From Cloacibacterium caeni (GTDB lineage Bacteria > Bacteroidota > Bacteroidia > Flavobacteriales > Weeksellaceae), in contig NZ_OU015321.1 in the NCBI RefSeq assembly GCF_907163105.1, forward strand, positions 1,875,001 to 1,939,000: a stretch of DNA of 64,000 nt, given 5' to 3'. The first letter of the stretch is position 1. Every line of letters begins with the position of its first letter. The position numbers were made by a program, and so were the translations under genes. Shown here piece after piece: positions 1 through 10,576 of the stretch. The notes below the pieces were generated by a model, which searched no databases, was not told where the DNA came from, and saw only the letters and a list, made by a program, of their open reading frames with translations.

Positions 1-915
<915 letters not shown>

Positions 916-1054
916 ATGTTTGTCTGACTCACTCAAAGTTGACTTCGCTTTGGTTTATTTTTTTTACTTGGTTGTTATATTGTATTTCAAAGATCTCTTT
1001 TTCTTTCGCACCTCAGAAAACTTTTCTGTCATCTTTCGTTTCTGATTTGCGAGT

Positions 1055-1086
1055 GCAAAAGTATTAATTATTTTTTAATCAACAAA
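1055..1086 (-). promoter_or_regulatory. rRNA promoter, copy nearest the 16S gene
   Basis: On the minus strand the sequence reads TTTG (1083-1086), a 19-nt spacer, then TACTTTTGC (1055-1063). This fits the Bacteroidota consensus TTTG-N19-21-TAnnTTTG of the housekeeping sigma factor. It lies about 140 nt before the 16S 5' end. It is one of three such copies in tandem. Confidence 0.75.
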
Positions 1087-1202
1087 ACTTTTTTTGATAT
1101 TTTTTCAAGACCGTCAGTCGCACTATTTACTTCGTTAGCTTAACTTAATTTATCTCTCTCAAAAAAAACTTTACTCTTCTGCGCTCCCTCATTTAAGGGA
1201 CT

Positions 1203-1234
1203 GCAAAGGTAACGCTTTTTTCTAAACTTCCAAA
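1203..1234 (-). promoter_or_regulatory. rRNA promoter, middle copy
   Basis: Minus strand: TTTG (1231-1234), a 19-nt spacer, TACCTTTGC (1203-1211). This is a full match to the Bacteroidota -33/-7 consensus, about 148 bp upstream of the promoter nearest the 16S gene. Confidence 0.75.
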
Positions 1235-1314
1235 TATTTTTTTCAAATATTTTCATGTTCTCGTCTCGTCTTTATTTTCTTAATTAGCTCCTGCGCTACC
1301 GTTATTTTGGTGAT

Positions 1315-1348
1315 GCAAAAGTATGACGATAAATAAATACAATGCAAA
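1315..1348 (-). promoter_or_regulatory. rRNA promoter, distal copy
   Basis: Minus strand: TTTG (1345-1348), a 21-nt spacer, TACTTTTGC (1315-1323). Its -7 box is identical to that of the promoter nearest the 16S gene. Together the three copies suggest strong, multi-start rRNA transcription. Confidence 0.72.
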
Positions 1349-1510
1349 TTTTTTCTACAAAAAACTATACAGCTGTTTAAATTGGGGAAAACATCTTTCT
1401 GATATTAAACAACTTACACTCATTTTTAAAGTTATTCACAATGAGCAAATACGCCTAATTTACTATAATATATAGTATGACCTCTAAGTATTATTGGGGA
1501 TTCTAGAATT

Positions 1511-1873
1511 TTAGAAGTAATAATTTTTTATTTTTTGATAAGTAAAATACCCCATCAATACTCCTAATAAATCTGCAATAAGGTCTAACAATTCCATACT
1601 TCTTCCTAAATGCATTTCTCTTTGTAGTATTTCTGTACCTAATCCATAGATAAACATGATTAAGAAAAAGGTAAAGAATCGCATTCTAGGAAAACTTATT
1701 CTGAAAACAAATCCTAATAGGGCGAATATTGAAATATGTAATAATTTATCAATTCCCGAAAACATAAACCAATATTCTTTGTTTTCTACTCCAGGTTTGA
1801 GGAGCATATATGTGAGTATTGCCCAATAAATGGGCAATACGTAATATCTAAATATGTGAGTTATCTTATCCAA
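1511..1873 (-). CDS. VanZ-like small membrane protein
   Basis: A 120-residue hydrophobic protein with about four membrane segments (near residues 10-27, 40-57, 63-80 and 92-112). The layout and motifs such as GIDKLLHI and the acidic/arginine stretch around residues 80-95 resemble the VanZ-like family, whose physiological role is mostly unknown outside glycopeptide resistance. The start is TTG at 1871-1873. The reading frame overlaps the end of gcvH by 8 nt, which implies translational coupling, and the next in-frame ATG would remove the first membrane segment. I infer no antibiotic-resistance role from this copy. Confidence 0.7.
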   Translation of the reverse strand: MDKITHIFRYYVLPIYWAILTYMLLKPGVENKEYWFMFSGIDKLLHISIFALLGFVFRISFPRMRFFTFFLIMFIYGLGTEILQREMHLGRSMELLDLIADLLGVLMGYFTYQKIKNYYF

Positions 1874-2243
1874 TGAGTTCTTGGTACTGTTCTGCAGTTA
1901 GCAATTCTGATTGGTCTGCACCTTCTGAAAGTTCTACTTTTACAATCCATCCTTTTCCGTATGGGTCTGTGTTTACCAATTCTGGTTCACCTTCTAACTC
2001 TTCATTAAACTCTATTACTTTACCTGAAACTGGTAAATATAAATCTGAAACAGTTTTTACAGCTTCTACGCTACCGAATACTTCTCCCGAATTTAAATCA
2101 TCGTCTACAGTATCTACATCTACAAAAACGATGTCTCCTAATTCGCTTTGTGCGAAATCAGTGATTCCAACTGTAGCTACGTTTCCTTCTAGTTTTACCC
2201 ATTCGTGATCTTTGGTGTACTTTAATTCTGATGGTGTGTTCAT
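1866..2243 (-). CDS. gcvH: Glycine cleavage system H protein
   Basis: This is the lipoyl carrier of the glycine cleavage complex. It shuttles the methylamine group between the P, T and L proteins in the cytoplasm. The 125-residue product has the family's usual length, with the N-terminal YTKDHEW motif and lipoyl-lysine K63 in [16 protein letters not shown] chose the ATG at 2241-2243 ([15 protein letters not shown]) over an upstream ATG at 2264 that would add seven atypical residues. The vanZ-like gene overlaps its stop codon. The other gcv genes are not in this window, which is common in Bacteroidota. Confidence 0.96.
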   Translation of the reverse strand: MNTPSELKYTKDHEWVKLEGNVATVGITDFAQSELGDIVFVDVDTVDDDLNSGEVFGSVEAVKTVSDLYLPVSGKVIEFNEELEGEPELVNTDPYGKGWIVKVELSEGADQSELLTAEQYQELIG

Positions 2244-2373
2244 TTCTAAATTTATTTTTCCCAAAATTAATGAAATTATATGGAGGTTGCAAAAAAGTTT
2301 TTTCTAAAAAAAATAGAACCAAATAAATTTGATTCTATTCTATTTTATATACTATTATATATTATATGTGTAT

Positions 2374-5300
2374 TTAGAAACCTTGACCTCCTCCAAAATT
2401 AAAGGTTGCCGTAATACCAGCTCTAACCGTAGAAAGTGGAAATGCTGTAGAAATTTTATACTTGGTCATTAATTGATCATAGAAGAATCTTAAATTAAAG
2501 TTCTGAGAGATGTTATAATCTGCCGAAACTTTTACGCTCATTAATCTTTGACCTCCGGTAATCTGTGAATCATCTAATAATATATTGGTGATTCTGGTTT
2601 GATTATCTCTCAATGAAAAATCTGCTCTTACATTTAAATCACTTTTCAGATTTTTTTCTTTTCCTTGATATCTAACTTTGATTTTTAAATCTTTTAAAAT
2701 ATATCCAAAACCAAAAACATATTCAGAACCTAAATCTTCGGTTAAAGTATGATTTACCAAACCGAGTGTATACATTCTGTTCTTATTATATTGTAAACGG
2801 AACTGCATATTATTTCTCATGGTAACATCTGCTCCTAAAAGTGGAGAGAAATCTTCTACGTAACCAATCGTATTAAATGTATAAGGATTATACACATCAT
2901 TATTAATATCATATTGAGGCGCTCCCGGATTTACATTCTTATTATAATAGTCTACACTTTTCTGAATTCCAGTCGCGGTATAAGTAGAAGTATAGGCATG
3001 AAGAATATCAAACTTAGCAAACTGACTATTAATAAAAGGTATGTTTTTAATTCCCGAATAAGTAATTCTCCAGTTTGGCATTGGGAATTTAGATTTTTCT
3101 AAATTGTTATTTTTCGTTGGAGATTTACCTTCTATAGCTGCCTGGAAAGCTGGAATCAATACATAAGCATTGGCTTTACTGTAATGTTCGGCATAACCAT
3201 CAGCTTGTGGTGTTCCATACATTTGAGAAATCGTCTTAGTGTTTTCTATGATTTTTTCGTAAATATTGTCGCTTCCAAAACTTGTTTTCAAGAGAATATT
3301 AGAATTGGTAAACGTAATCATTTCACTTGCGAAAGAAAAATCGAACTGAGGCGTACTGCTAATCGCATCTACATTAAAATTACCATGCATTAAATTTTTC
3401 ATGTAATTTTTGGTAAAACTCACATCTATTCTAAAATCATTGATTGGCTGTATCTGAATATTCCCAGTAAGATTTCTGGTAGTCATCTGAGAATAAGCTT
3501 CCGTCATGTATTCCGAAGAAGAAATCCAACTGTTTTCTATGGCATATCTTCTGATGTCTGCTTGAGAACCCAACAAGAATCCAAAAGTTGGACCGCCAAT
3601 TCCTTTTCCATATCCATAGAAATTAGGAGAAGACAATAATCCTGGTAAAACCGTTCCATTATTTTCAGTATAATTAAAATCTAATTGTTTTATCGCCGTT
3701 AAAGCATAAGCAAAAGCTTGAGTAGGCGTCAATTTATTTTTATAAGTATAAGATTTGAATGCTTTTTTCCTTGCTTTTTTCAAGAAATTCTGAGTATAAA
3801 CATTGTTCAGAGAATCTATTTCAGATTTTCTGGCATTCATTTTATCATTTACTTTTCTAAAATATTTAAACTTATTGAAGAAACTATTAAAATCTGCACC
3901 TCCAGTTACATTAATATTATTGGTATTCTGTGCCAAGTTCCCCAATTTTACTCCATTAGTATCTACCATTGCTGTAGAACGAGCGCTCCAATTGTACTGT
4001 ACGCCGTAACCAATTTCTGTATTTACAAAATCTAAATACGGTAAATTTTCGAATGGTAATCTGTAACTCAACTGAATTCTGTGGTTATAAAGAACTGGTC
4101 TTCCTTTCTGGAAAACATTTTGGAAAATAGAACTTCTGTCAAAGGTTTGAATATCCAATTGGTCATTAATCGTTCTGGTTGCTGATGAAATATCTAATTT
4201 GAGGGATTTGGTTAAATTAAATCCTACGTTATATTGCCATCCGAAGAAGAAGTTTCGGTTTTTAATCACATCAAAATCCGCAGAAGAATTTCCATTGAGC
4301 AACGCATCAATATTTCTAAATTCTAGTTCATTATAATTTCTGTCTAACTCTGTTCTGAAAGAAACTCTTGTCGGAACTATGTTAAAATTAATTTCTTTTG
4401 CCCATTTCAGATAAGGATAAGACTTCGCGGTATCGCTTACAATTTTATTAAATGGTTTAAGATTCCAAGGTTTAAAATTAAAACTATAATCTATATTTCC
4501 TCTTAAATATTGTCTGTAATTGTCTTTAGTATAAACATCTCTGTACTTGTCATCATTATAAATTAAGGTGATAGACAAGTTTTCTACGTCATAAAATTTT
4601 GGTTTTTTATTAGGATTCATTCTTTCCTTTCTCATATTGAGCACCCCAATACTTCTTTGTTGTGTATACGTTCTTGCTACTTTTTTCAGTTCATCTTTCT
4701 TTGGATCTTTGTTAAATTCCACATCGTCATTTAGTGGATTGTACTTAGGATCTTCTATGGTTTGAGAATAAGAATAATTCACCGGAATCTTCAATCCTAA
4801 CTTTTCTGGTAAGAATTTATCTACATTCACCATCGTATTGATACCAAAAGCCGAGTTGGTAGTCTGTGAACGTTCCGCAGGTTTTTGGTTAATGAATCCA
4901 AAACCAATCGTAGAATAAGCTCCACTTGCATTTACGGTAGCAAAATCTCCTAAATTAAAATTAAGATTTGCATTTCCTGCATAACCACCTTTATTTTCTA
5001 TACCTGAAAGTCTGATTTCATTCACCCAAAGAATAAGATTTTTATCTACCTCATCATTATTTCTCACCCCAATCATCATGGTGGTAATATTTCCTAAACT
5101 TGGTCTACCTTTTACGTAGAATGCTTTATTTTCATCGCCAAAATCTGCCGAAGTAAATCTTTCGTTGGTCACCGTAGAATTTTTATCTCTCAAGATTTTT
5201 AAATCTACAAAATCCTGAATCGCTAATCTCACGGTGTTTTCATTTGGCCAAATATCAAGCGGAGAAGTTGCATTCGGAGCGGTATATTTCAGCGAAGCTT

Positions 5301-8300
5301 CATATTCATAGTAGTTATCTGTAGCATCACTACCGAATCTGATGAAGAATTTCGCAGATTTATCAAGATTAGAACCTTTGCCAATTAAATCCTCAGCGTG
5401 AACAAATAATTCTAAATTTTGGAATCTTCTCATATCTAAAGCGATATTTTTGAAAACACCTCTTGCTTCACCATTCGGAAGGTTGGTTTTCATATAAAGA
5501 GAAGCTTCGTTTTGTCTTTGAGCACCTGCATTTCCGCTGAGAACTTGTCTCTCAATTCCTGGAGGCAATACATAAGGTGGAGTTCCCAATGCATTTTCTT
5601 CTAAGTTTACACTTCCTACATCAAATTTAGAATTATCTATAGTTCCTGTTCCTTCAAATTGGTTCTGATCATCTACTCTATTTGAAGCAATTCCTTTTCC
5701 ATATTTTCTCCATTCACTTCTTACCAAGTCTAAAGTTCCGAATCTAATGGTAGCGGTTTCATCAAAACCTGTAAGCATCATTCTGGCAAATCTTACGTTG
5801 TTTAAGATTTGGTCTGCACCAGAAGTTTCGGTAGAAGAATTATAATTGGCAACTGGAATTCTGAATAAGAACCATTTGTTTTTAGAAGTTTGTCCGTTTT
5901 GGAATTTCACTTCTACTTCTTTTACATCTACAATATTATTTCTTCCTAAAACCAATTCGCTTTGTGCTAAATTAATATCATACTGATTGTAATTTTCGCT
6001 TTGGTCTAGGTTATAATCTTTATTTACATCTTCTGCATCTGGAGTTTGAGAAGAAACTTCTAAAGAATTCGACTGAGAGTTTCCATCTGGGTTTCTAAAA
6101 TATTTATAACGCTCAATCATAGATGAAGCTAATGCTCCCTGAAACTGATTAGAAAGATAAAATACAAAATCATCTGCAGCTGGGTCTGGCTCATTTTTTA
6201 CTGGATTGATAAAATTGGTATTGAAAGCTGTAGCTTCTGCCATATTATCCAATCCATCAAAACCTACATCTTGAGCTGTTCTTTCTTCGTTTTCTGTACC
6301 GAAAGCATATAAAACTGGGAATTGGTCTGGCTGAGTTCCCCAATTGGTAGAAGAAGTTTTCGCTGGAGTATTGGGTGTAGGCAAACCATTTTCATATTGC
6401 AGTTTTCCATCTTTCAAAATATCTTCCGAAACGTTTCCTAATTGCAACATTAATTTAGGAGCAGTTCCTAACATTTTACCGTCTGCATAAGGATCCATCA
6501 TCCAAAATTCTACATATTCTATATTAGAGCTTCTGAAGTTAGAAACGGTAATAGGTCTCATTAAACCAGCCCATCTTTGTGATGGAATTTCTGCATTTTG
6601 ATTTAAGTTATACGGACCTCTTTCTTTAGGATAATACGTAATATCAAAAGTATTGGTGAAGGTTTGTTCACCTGCTACGAAATCTCTATTGTTAAAGAGT
6701 TCTATCATCTGAACTCTTCTGGAAGCGTGATTAGAAAGTGCTTCAGCGTTAATTCCATTTGGTGCTTTACCACCAACTCCATAAAATCTTGGGTCTATAT
6801 TATACCAAGATAGTAAACCTCTTCCGTATCCATTGGTTAAGTCATTATTATTAGAGCTTCCGAAACCGATTTCAGGTTTAGATGCTAAACTCCAAACTGC
6901 AGGTTCTTTTAAAGAAATTTTAGAAGTGGTTTGTTCAAAATCATCAATGTAAGATTCATCATTAATTCCTTTATTTTGACCTGGAATAAGATAAGCTCCT
7001 TCTAATTTCAAATTAATATTAGAAGGTGCTTCTGTATTGACAAACGGAATTTTATCTGTAAGTCTGGTTAAAAACTGCGATTGGTTATTATACATTAAAT
7101 TAAAACCAGCCATCGTGTTATTCACCGCTTCAAAACCTGTCTGTACTTTTTGAGTGAGTGGTGTTTCTGAATAATTCACCACAGTTGCACCAATGGTAAG
7201 ATTTTCATTAAATTTTCTCTCGAGATTTAATCCTAAAAATCTTTTTCTCTGTGTGTTAAAGGTTAATTGGTTTTCCAAACTCACGTTGATGGCTTGACCA
7301 GATTGTTTTACCATTTCATTGATAATGGTAACTTGCCCCAACATATAATCTACGGTATAATCTACTCCTTCTGTAAGCACAACTCCATTCGCAGTTACTT
7401 TTACAGAACCACGTGGAACATTTATCGCTCCTAGAGAAATTCCTGTTCCCTGCGAACCTTTATATCTACCTTCGATGGTGTATCTAAGTGCTAAATTATT
7501 TTCAGAAGCGACTTGCTTTTGTTGGGTATACAATTCATTGAAAACAAATTTCGGGTCATTGCTTCCTAAAACAGATTCTAAGTAATTACCAAAAGGTTGA
7601 GCTTTGGTAAACATTACTCTTCCGTTTTGTGCATCTACCGTAATTCCTTGTACAAAATCAAACAAACCGTCTCCTTGTTGACCATTCGTATTGTTCTGAA
7701 TGTCATTATTCACATTCAGTCTATCCCAATTGAATAATTTCAATAAATTTTGGTCTGCAACAGGTGTTCCAGGCAAATAATTTACTTTTCCACCGCTGTC
7801 ATTATCACGATATAAAACGTTTAATAGGAAATTTTGCGAGTCAATTTGATTGGCATTTAATGAATACACGTTTTTCATCATTAAATTCCACATCGGTGAA
7901 GTGGTTTTTACGGAAACATTCGGTTTTAATAATTTGGTTATAACCACTGGACTTTCTTCGGAAAACTCCCCTACTTTATAGACTTTGCTGTCGCCAGAAA
8001 CGGTATAAGAAAAAGACGCCGCCAAAAGTTGATTGTCATTTAATCTTTGATTCAAAGAAATATAACCCACTTGAGGATTAAAGGTATATTCAGCAGGATT
8101 TAATCTTTTTGCTTTTCTATTAAAGATAAAATGTTCGCCGTCTTTATAATTGGGGTCACCAGTAGTATTCGGAAGTGATTGATTGTTAATCGCGTTGTAG
8201 GTTTGGTTTACATCTCTTATTCCTCCAAGATTGGCTACTGCATTATAAACGCCTAAATTAGAATTATCTGGAAAACTTCCACCTTCACCCAAATCTCTAA

Positions 8301-9393
8301 TTCCGAGAATACTTTTCTGCTCTTGCAAATTACCAGAACCTTGGTCTAAAACCCAAAGTTCTAATCGTGTAATCGAAATTCTAGAATTGATTAAAGGATA
8401 ATTGGCTAAAGCGTTGTCATAATTATTTAAGAAATATTGGCCTAAAAAATAGTGCTGATTATCTTCGTAATCATAGGCATTTATTTTGAAGGTTTGCATT
8501 ACACCACCACCTTGAACTACAATATTTCTAGCTTCACCTTGTTGCTGAGAAAACACCAAAGTTCCGTAGGTTTTCCCTAATTGGAATTCGGTTTTCAAAC
8601 CAAAAAGAGATTCAGAACCTCTGATTAAATTGGTAGAAAGTGGCATATTCACATTACCGAATTCTACTCTTTTTATAATTTTATCCTCGCCACCTTTTAG
8701 TGGATTTTTTGCTTCACTGATGGCTTGATTTTGTAAATCTCTCCACGTTCCTTTGGCTTGCCAAACGAGATTCATTCTGTTTTCGAATGCAAAACCAGAC
8801 TGCGTGTCATAATTGGCTTTGAGTTGAAGATTTTCTCCAACTTTCCCTAAAACCCCTAGCTGAATTCTCTGCTGAATATTAATCGCAAAATTGCTTCTGT
8901 TTTGAGGAAGAATTAATGGATTTTCAATTTTTTGGTGCAAACCTCCTAAATCAAAACTCGCAAAACCATTCGGAATCAATTCTATTTTATTGCTCCCAAA
9001 AATGGTTTCAAAAATTTTATTTTTGATGGTCACACTTTGAATTAAGCCTTTCTTTTCGGCTTCTTTTTTATCTTCTTTGTAGAGATTTCCGCCAAAAGCT
9101 TTTTGTTGATAATAATCTTTGAGACTATTATTCAGTGTATAAGTAGAATATTCTTTTGGAGTAAGAACAATGGGCGCTCCAGTTACTGTGTTTCCAATTT
9201 TTGGGTAGAGATAATACATCCCCGTTTTTACATCATAGAACGCTTCGTATCTCGTAGGATTGGGCAAGGCATAATCTTTCCTTATAGAAATATTGGCTGT
9301 ATCTGAAGGCTTTTGCTGTGCAAAAAATAGCGCAGAAAAACATAGAAATACAATCGAAAAATAGATTTTATGCAGAGGAAAAGTTTTCTTCAC
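2374..9393 (-). CDS. sprA: Cell-surface gliding/T9SS translocon protein SprA
   Basis: A 2,339-residue exported protein with an N-terminal signal peptide (cleavage probably after ALFFAQ, near residue 26). Its size and run of beta-rich repeats match SprA (about 2,400 residues), known in Flavobacterium as the giant outer-membrane beta-barrel translocon of the type IX secretion system, also needed for gliding. The sequence is rich in aromatic and asparagine residues and ends in a beta-strand with terminal aromatic (GQGF), typical of outer-membrane barrels. It sits 6 nt after ruvA on the same strand, the usual ruvA-sprA order in flavobacteria. Its presence predicts that proteins with T9SS sorting domains, such as the one at 23349-25319, are exported. 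Confidence 0.95.
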   Translation of the reverse strand: MKKTFPLHKIYFSIVFLCFSALFFAQQKPSDTANISIRKDYALPNPTRYEAFYDVKTGMYYLYPKIGNTVTGAPIVLTPKEYSTYTLNNSLKDYYQQKAFGGNLYKEDKKEAEKKGLIQSVTIKNKIFETIFGSNKIELIPNGFASFDLGGLHQKIENPLILPQNRSNFAINIQQRIQLGVLGKVGENLQLKANYDTQSGFAFENRMNLVWQAKGTWRDLQNQAISEAKNPLKGGEDKIIKRVEFGNVNMPLSTNLIRGSESLFGLKTEFQLGKTYGTLVFSQQQGEARNIVVQGGGVMQTFKINAYDYEDNQHYFLGQYFLNNYDNALANYPLINSRISITRLELWVLDQGSGNLQEQKSILGIRDLGEGGSFPDNSNLGVYNAVANLGGIRDVNQTYNAINNQSLPNTTGDPNYKDGEHFIFNRKAKRLNPAEYTFNPQVGYISLNQRLNDNQLLAASFSYTVSGDSKVYKVGEFSEESPVVITKLLKPNVSVKTTSPMWNLMMKNVYSLNANQIDSQNFLLNVLYRDNDSGGKVNYLPGTPVADQNLLKLFNWDRLNVNNDIQNNTNGQQGDGLFDFVQGITVDAQNGRVMFTKAQPFGNYLESVLGSNDPKFVFNELYTQQKQVASENNLALRYTIEGRYKGSQGTGISLGAINVPRGSVKVTANGVVLTEGVDYTVDYMLGQVTIINEMVKQSGQAINVSLENQLTFNTQRKRFLGLNLERKFNENLTIGATVVNYSETPLTQKVQTGFEAVNNTMAGFNLMYNNQSQFLTRLTDKIPFVNTEAPSNINLKLEGAYLIPGQNKGINDESYIDDFEQTTSKISLKEPAVWSLASKPEIGFGSSNNNDLTNGYGRGLLSWYNIDPRFYGVGGKAPNGINAEALSNHASRRVQMIELFNNRDFVAGEQTFTNTFDITYYPKERGPYNLNQNAEIPSQRWAGLMRPITVSNFRSSNIEYVEFWMMDPYADGKMLGTAPKLMLQLGNVSEDILKDGKLQYENGLPTPNTPAKTSSTNWGTQPDQFPVLYAFGTENEERTAQDVGFDGLDNMAEATAFNTNFINPVKNEPDPAADDFVFYLSNQFQGALASSMIERYKYFRNPDGNSQSNSLEVSSQTPDAEDVNKDYNLDQSENYNQYDINLAQSELVLGRNNIVDVKEVEVKFQNGQTSKNKWFLFRIPVANYNSSTETSGADQILNNVRFARMMLTGFDETATIRFGTLDLVRSEWRKYGKGIASNRVDDQNQFEGTGTIDNSKFDVGSVNLEENALGTPPYVLPPGIERQVLSGNAGAQRQNEASLYMKTNLPNGEARGVFKNIALDMRRFQNLELFVHAEDLIGKGSNLDKSAKFFIRFGSDATDNYYEYEASLKYTAPNATSPLDIWPNENTVRLAIQDFVDLKILRDKNSTVTNERFTSADFGDENKAFYVKGRPSLGNITTMMIGVRNNDEVDKNLILWVNEIRLSGIENKGGYAGNANLNFNLGDFATVNASGAYSTIGFGFINQKPAERSQTTNSAFGINTMVNVDKFLPEKLGLKIPVNYSYSQTIEDPKYNPLNDDVEFNKDPKKDELKKVARTYTQQRSIGVLNMRKERMNPNKKPKFYDVENLSITLIYNDDKYRDVYTKDNYRQYLRGNIDYSFNFKPWNLKPFNKIVSDTAKSYPYLKWAKEINFNIVPTRVSFRTELDRNYNELEFRNIDALLNGNSSADFDVIKNRNFFFGWQYNVGFNLTKSLKLDISSATRTINDQLDIQTFDRSSIFQNVFQKGRPVLYNHRIQLSYRLPFENLPYLDFVNTEIGYGVQYNWSARSTAMVDTNGVKLGNLAQNTNNINVTGGADFNSFFNKFKYFRKVNDKMNARKSEIDSLNNVYTQNFLKKARKKAFKSYTYKNKLTPTQAFAYALTAIKQLDFNYTENNGTVLPGLLSSPNFYGYGKGIGGPTFGFLLGSQADIRRYAIENSWISSSEYMTEAYSQMTTRNLTGNIQIQPINDFRIDVSFTKNYMKNLMHGNFNVDAISSTPQFDFSFASEMITFTNSNILLKTSFGSDNIYEKIIENTKTISQMYGTPQADGYAEHYSKANAYVLIPAFQAAIEGKSPTKNNNLEKSKFPMPNWRITYSGIKNIPFINSQFAKFDILHAYTSTYTATGIQKSVDYYNKNVNPGAPQYDINNDVYNPYTFNTIGYVEDFSPLLGADVTMRNNMQFRLQYNKNRMYTLGLVNHTLTEDLGSEYVFGFGYILKDLKIKVRYQGKEKNLKSDLNVRADFSLRDNQTRITNILLDDSQITGGQRLMSVKVSADYNISQNFNLRFFYDQLMTKYKISTAFPLSTVRAGITATFNFGGGQGF

Positions 9394-9399
9394 TTGTGT

Positions 9400-9984
9400 T
9401 TATATCATTTTTAGAATTTGCTTCACCAACTCTTCAGTTTGCAAATCTGGATTTTGTTTTAAAATTCTATCGGCAATCTTCTCGCTCATCTTTTTAGGAA
9501 TCCCTAAAACTTCTAAAGCAGATAACGATTCTTCTTTCACTTTATTGTCTGCAAAAGCAGAAATGTTCTCCGCAGAAACCCCGAATTTTTCTACCTTATC
9601 TCGTAAATCTACGATAATTCTTTCAGCGGTTTTAGCTCCAATTCCTTTTACTTTTTGGAGCAGCGCAGAATTTTTATTGAGAATCGCTTGTGCAATGTCT
9701 TTAAGATCTAATGAAGAAAGCAAAATAAGCGCAGAAACTGCACCTACTCCGTTTACAGAAATTAAGAGATTAAACATTTCTTTTTCTTCTTTGGTATAAA
9801 ACCCAAAAAGCAAATGTGCGTCTTCTCTGATGATTTGCTGTGTAAAAAGAAAAACTTCTTTCCCTAAAGAAAGTCTCTGAGACGTTTGCAAAGAAATGCC
9901 TACATAATAACCCACTCCATTTACCTCTATCACCACATAGGTAGGAGTAAGTTCTTGAACAATACCTTTTAATGAAAAAATCAT
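9400..9984 (-). CDS. ruvA: Holliday junction branch migration protein RuvA
   Basis: RuvA binds Holliday junctions as a tetramer and loads the RuvB helicase during recombination repair. The 194 residues cover the whole family length: an OB-fold N-terminal domain (1-62), two helix-hairpin-helix motifs (NGVGAVSALIL near 76 and KGIGAKTAERII near 110), and a C-terminal three-helix RuvB-binding domain (about 150-194). The gene precedes sprA with a 6-nt gap, so the two are probably co-transcribed. The start ATG is at 9982-9984, immediately downstream (in the transcribed direction) of the RAYT element. Confidence 0.96.
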   Translation of the reverse strand: MIFSLKGIVQELTPTYVVIEVNGVGYYVGISLQTSQRLSLGKEVFLFTQQIIREDAHLLFGFYTKEEKEMFNLLISVNGVGAVSALILLSSLDLKDIAQAILNKNSALLQKVKGIGAKTAERIIVDLRDKVEKFGVSAENISAFADNKVKEESLSALEVLGIPKKMSEKIADRILKQNPDLQTEELVKQILKMI

Positions 9985-9997
9985 AGTTTTTTAATTT

Positions 9998-10066
9998 GAT
10001 TCCATAGGAATCTTATCTGTGTAGTTAATTTTTAATATTTTTATTGGGGGCGCTCCGTAGGAGCGC
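9998..10066 (+). repeat. Left arm: two REP-like palindromes
   Basis: Outer hairpin 9998-10012 (stem GATTCC/GGAATC, loop ATA) and inner hairpin 10050-10066 (stem GCGCTCC/GGAGCGC, loop GTA), separated by an AT-rich spacer. GTAG occurs at 10021-10024 and across the inner loop. The arm begins only 13 nt beyond the ruvA start codon, so it overlaps the ruvA upstream region. Confidence 0.75.
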
Positions 10067-10073
10067 TATCTTT

Positions 10074-10547
10074 TTATTCTAATTTATCATAAAATTCAAA
10101 CAAATATTTTTCATCATAATTGATATCAAATTTTTCTAGAAAATCTAAATATTCTTCTCTGAAACTTCTCTTTTGATGATGATTTTTTTGATTTAATATA
10201 TATTGAGTTACCGCATCTTTTTGACTTTTAGCATAAGAAAAAGCACCATAACTTTCTTGCCAAGCAAATTTACCAAAACTTAACCTTTTATCATTAATGA
10301 ATTTAGTAGATTCTGATTTAATAATTTTCACTAACTCAGGAATAGTTATTTTCAAATTTTTATAACTAAAAAACAAATGTAAATGATCTGGATTAGCATA
10401 AATAGCTATTAATTTTTGACCTTTATTGGTCAATATTCCTGTAATATATTTTTCTATTTCTTGTCTATTTTTATCTTCTATTAGCGTTTCTCTTTCTTTC
10501 GTAGCAAAAACCACTTGAATATAAATTTGCGAATAAGTATTGGGCAT
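10074..10547 (-). CDS. REP-associated tyrosine (IS200-like, Y1) transposase
   Basis: A 157-residue member of the Y1/HUH transposase superfamily that nicks single-stranded DNA through a tyrosine. The HUH motif is visible as NPDHLHLFF (His55, His57) and the probable catalytic tyrosine is Tyr116 in QYILNQKNHH. The closing residues KRSFREEYLDFLEKF are typical of RAYT-like domesticated transposases in Bacteroidota. All key residues are present, so the protein looks intact. It lies alone, without an IS605 tnpB partner, between REP-like palindromes. Function is inferred from the family; whether it still moves DNA is unknown. Confidence 0.88.
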   Translation of the reverse strand: MPNTYSQIYIQVVFATKERETLIEDKNRQEIEKYITGILTNKGQKLIAIYANPDHLHLFFSYKNLKITIPELVKIIKSESTKFINDKRLSFGKFAWQESYGAFSYAKSQKDAVTQYILNQKNHHQKRSFREEYLDFLEKFDINYDEKYLFEFYDKLE

Positions 10548-10576
10548 GTTTATGGTTTTAGTTTTTATTATTTTTA

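Larger units (their letters stand above)
916..1510. other. Non-coding rRNA leader and promoter region
   Basis: This 595-bp AT-rich stretch lies between the 16S gene and the vanZ-like gene. It holds the 16S leader and the three tandem promoters listed separately. I see no convincing coding frame. The part from about 1350 to 1510 shows nothing recognisable. Confidence 0.7.

Noticed and set aside
1511-1873. VanZ-like protein as evidence of glycopeptide resistance
   Set aside because: The family is widespread and no other van genes are present.
2914-9306. Several plus-strand frames opposite sprA
   Set aside because: They are shadows of the long sprA frame and show no gene-like features of their own.
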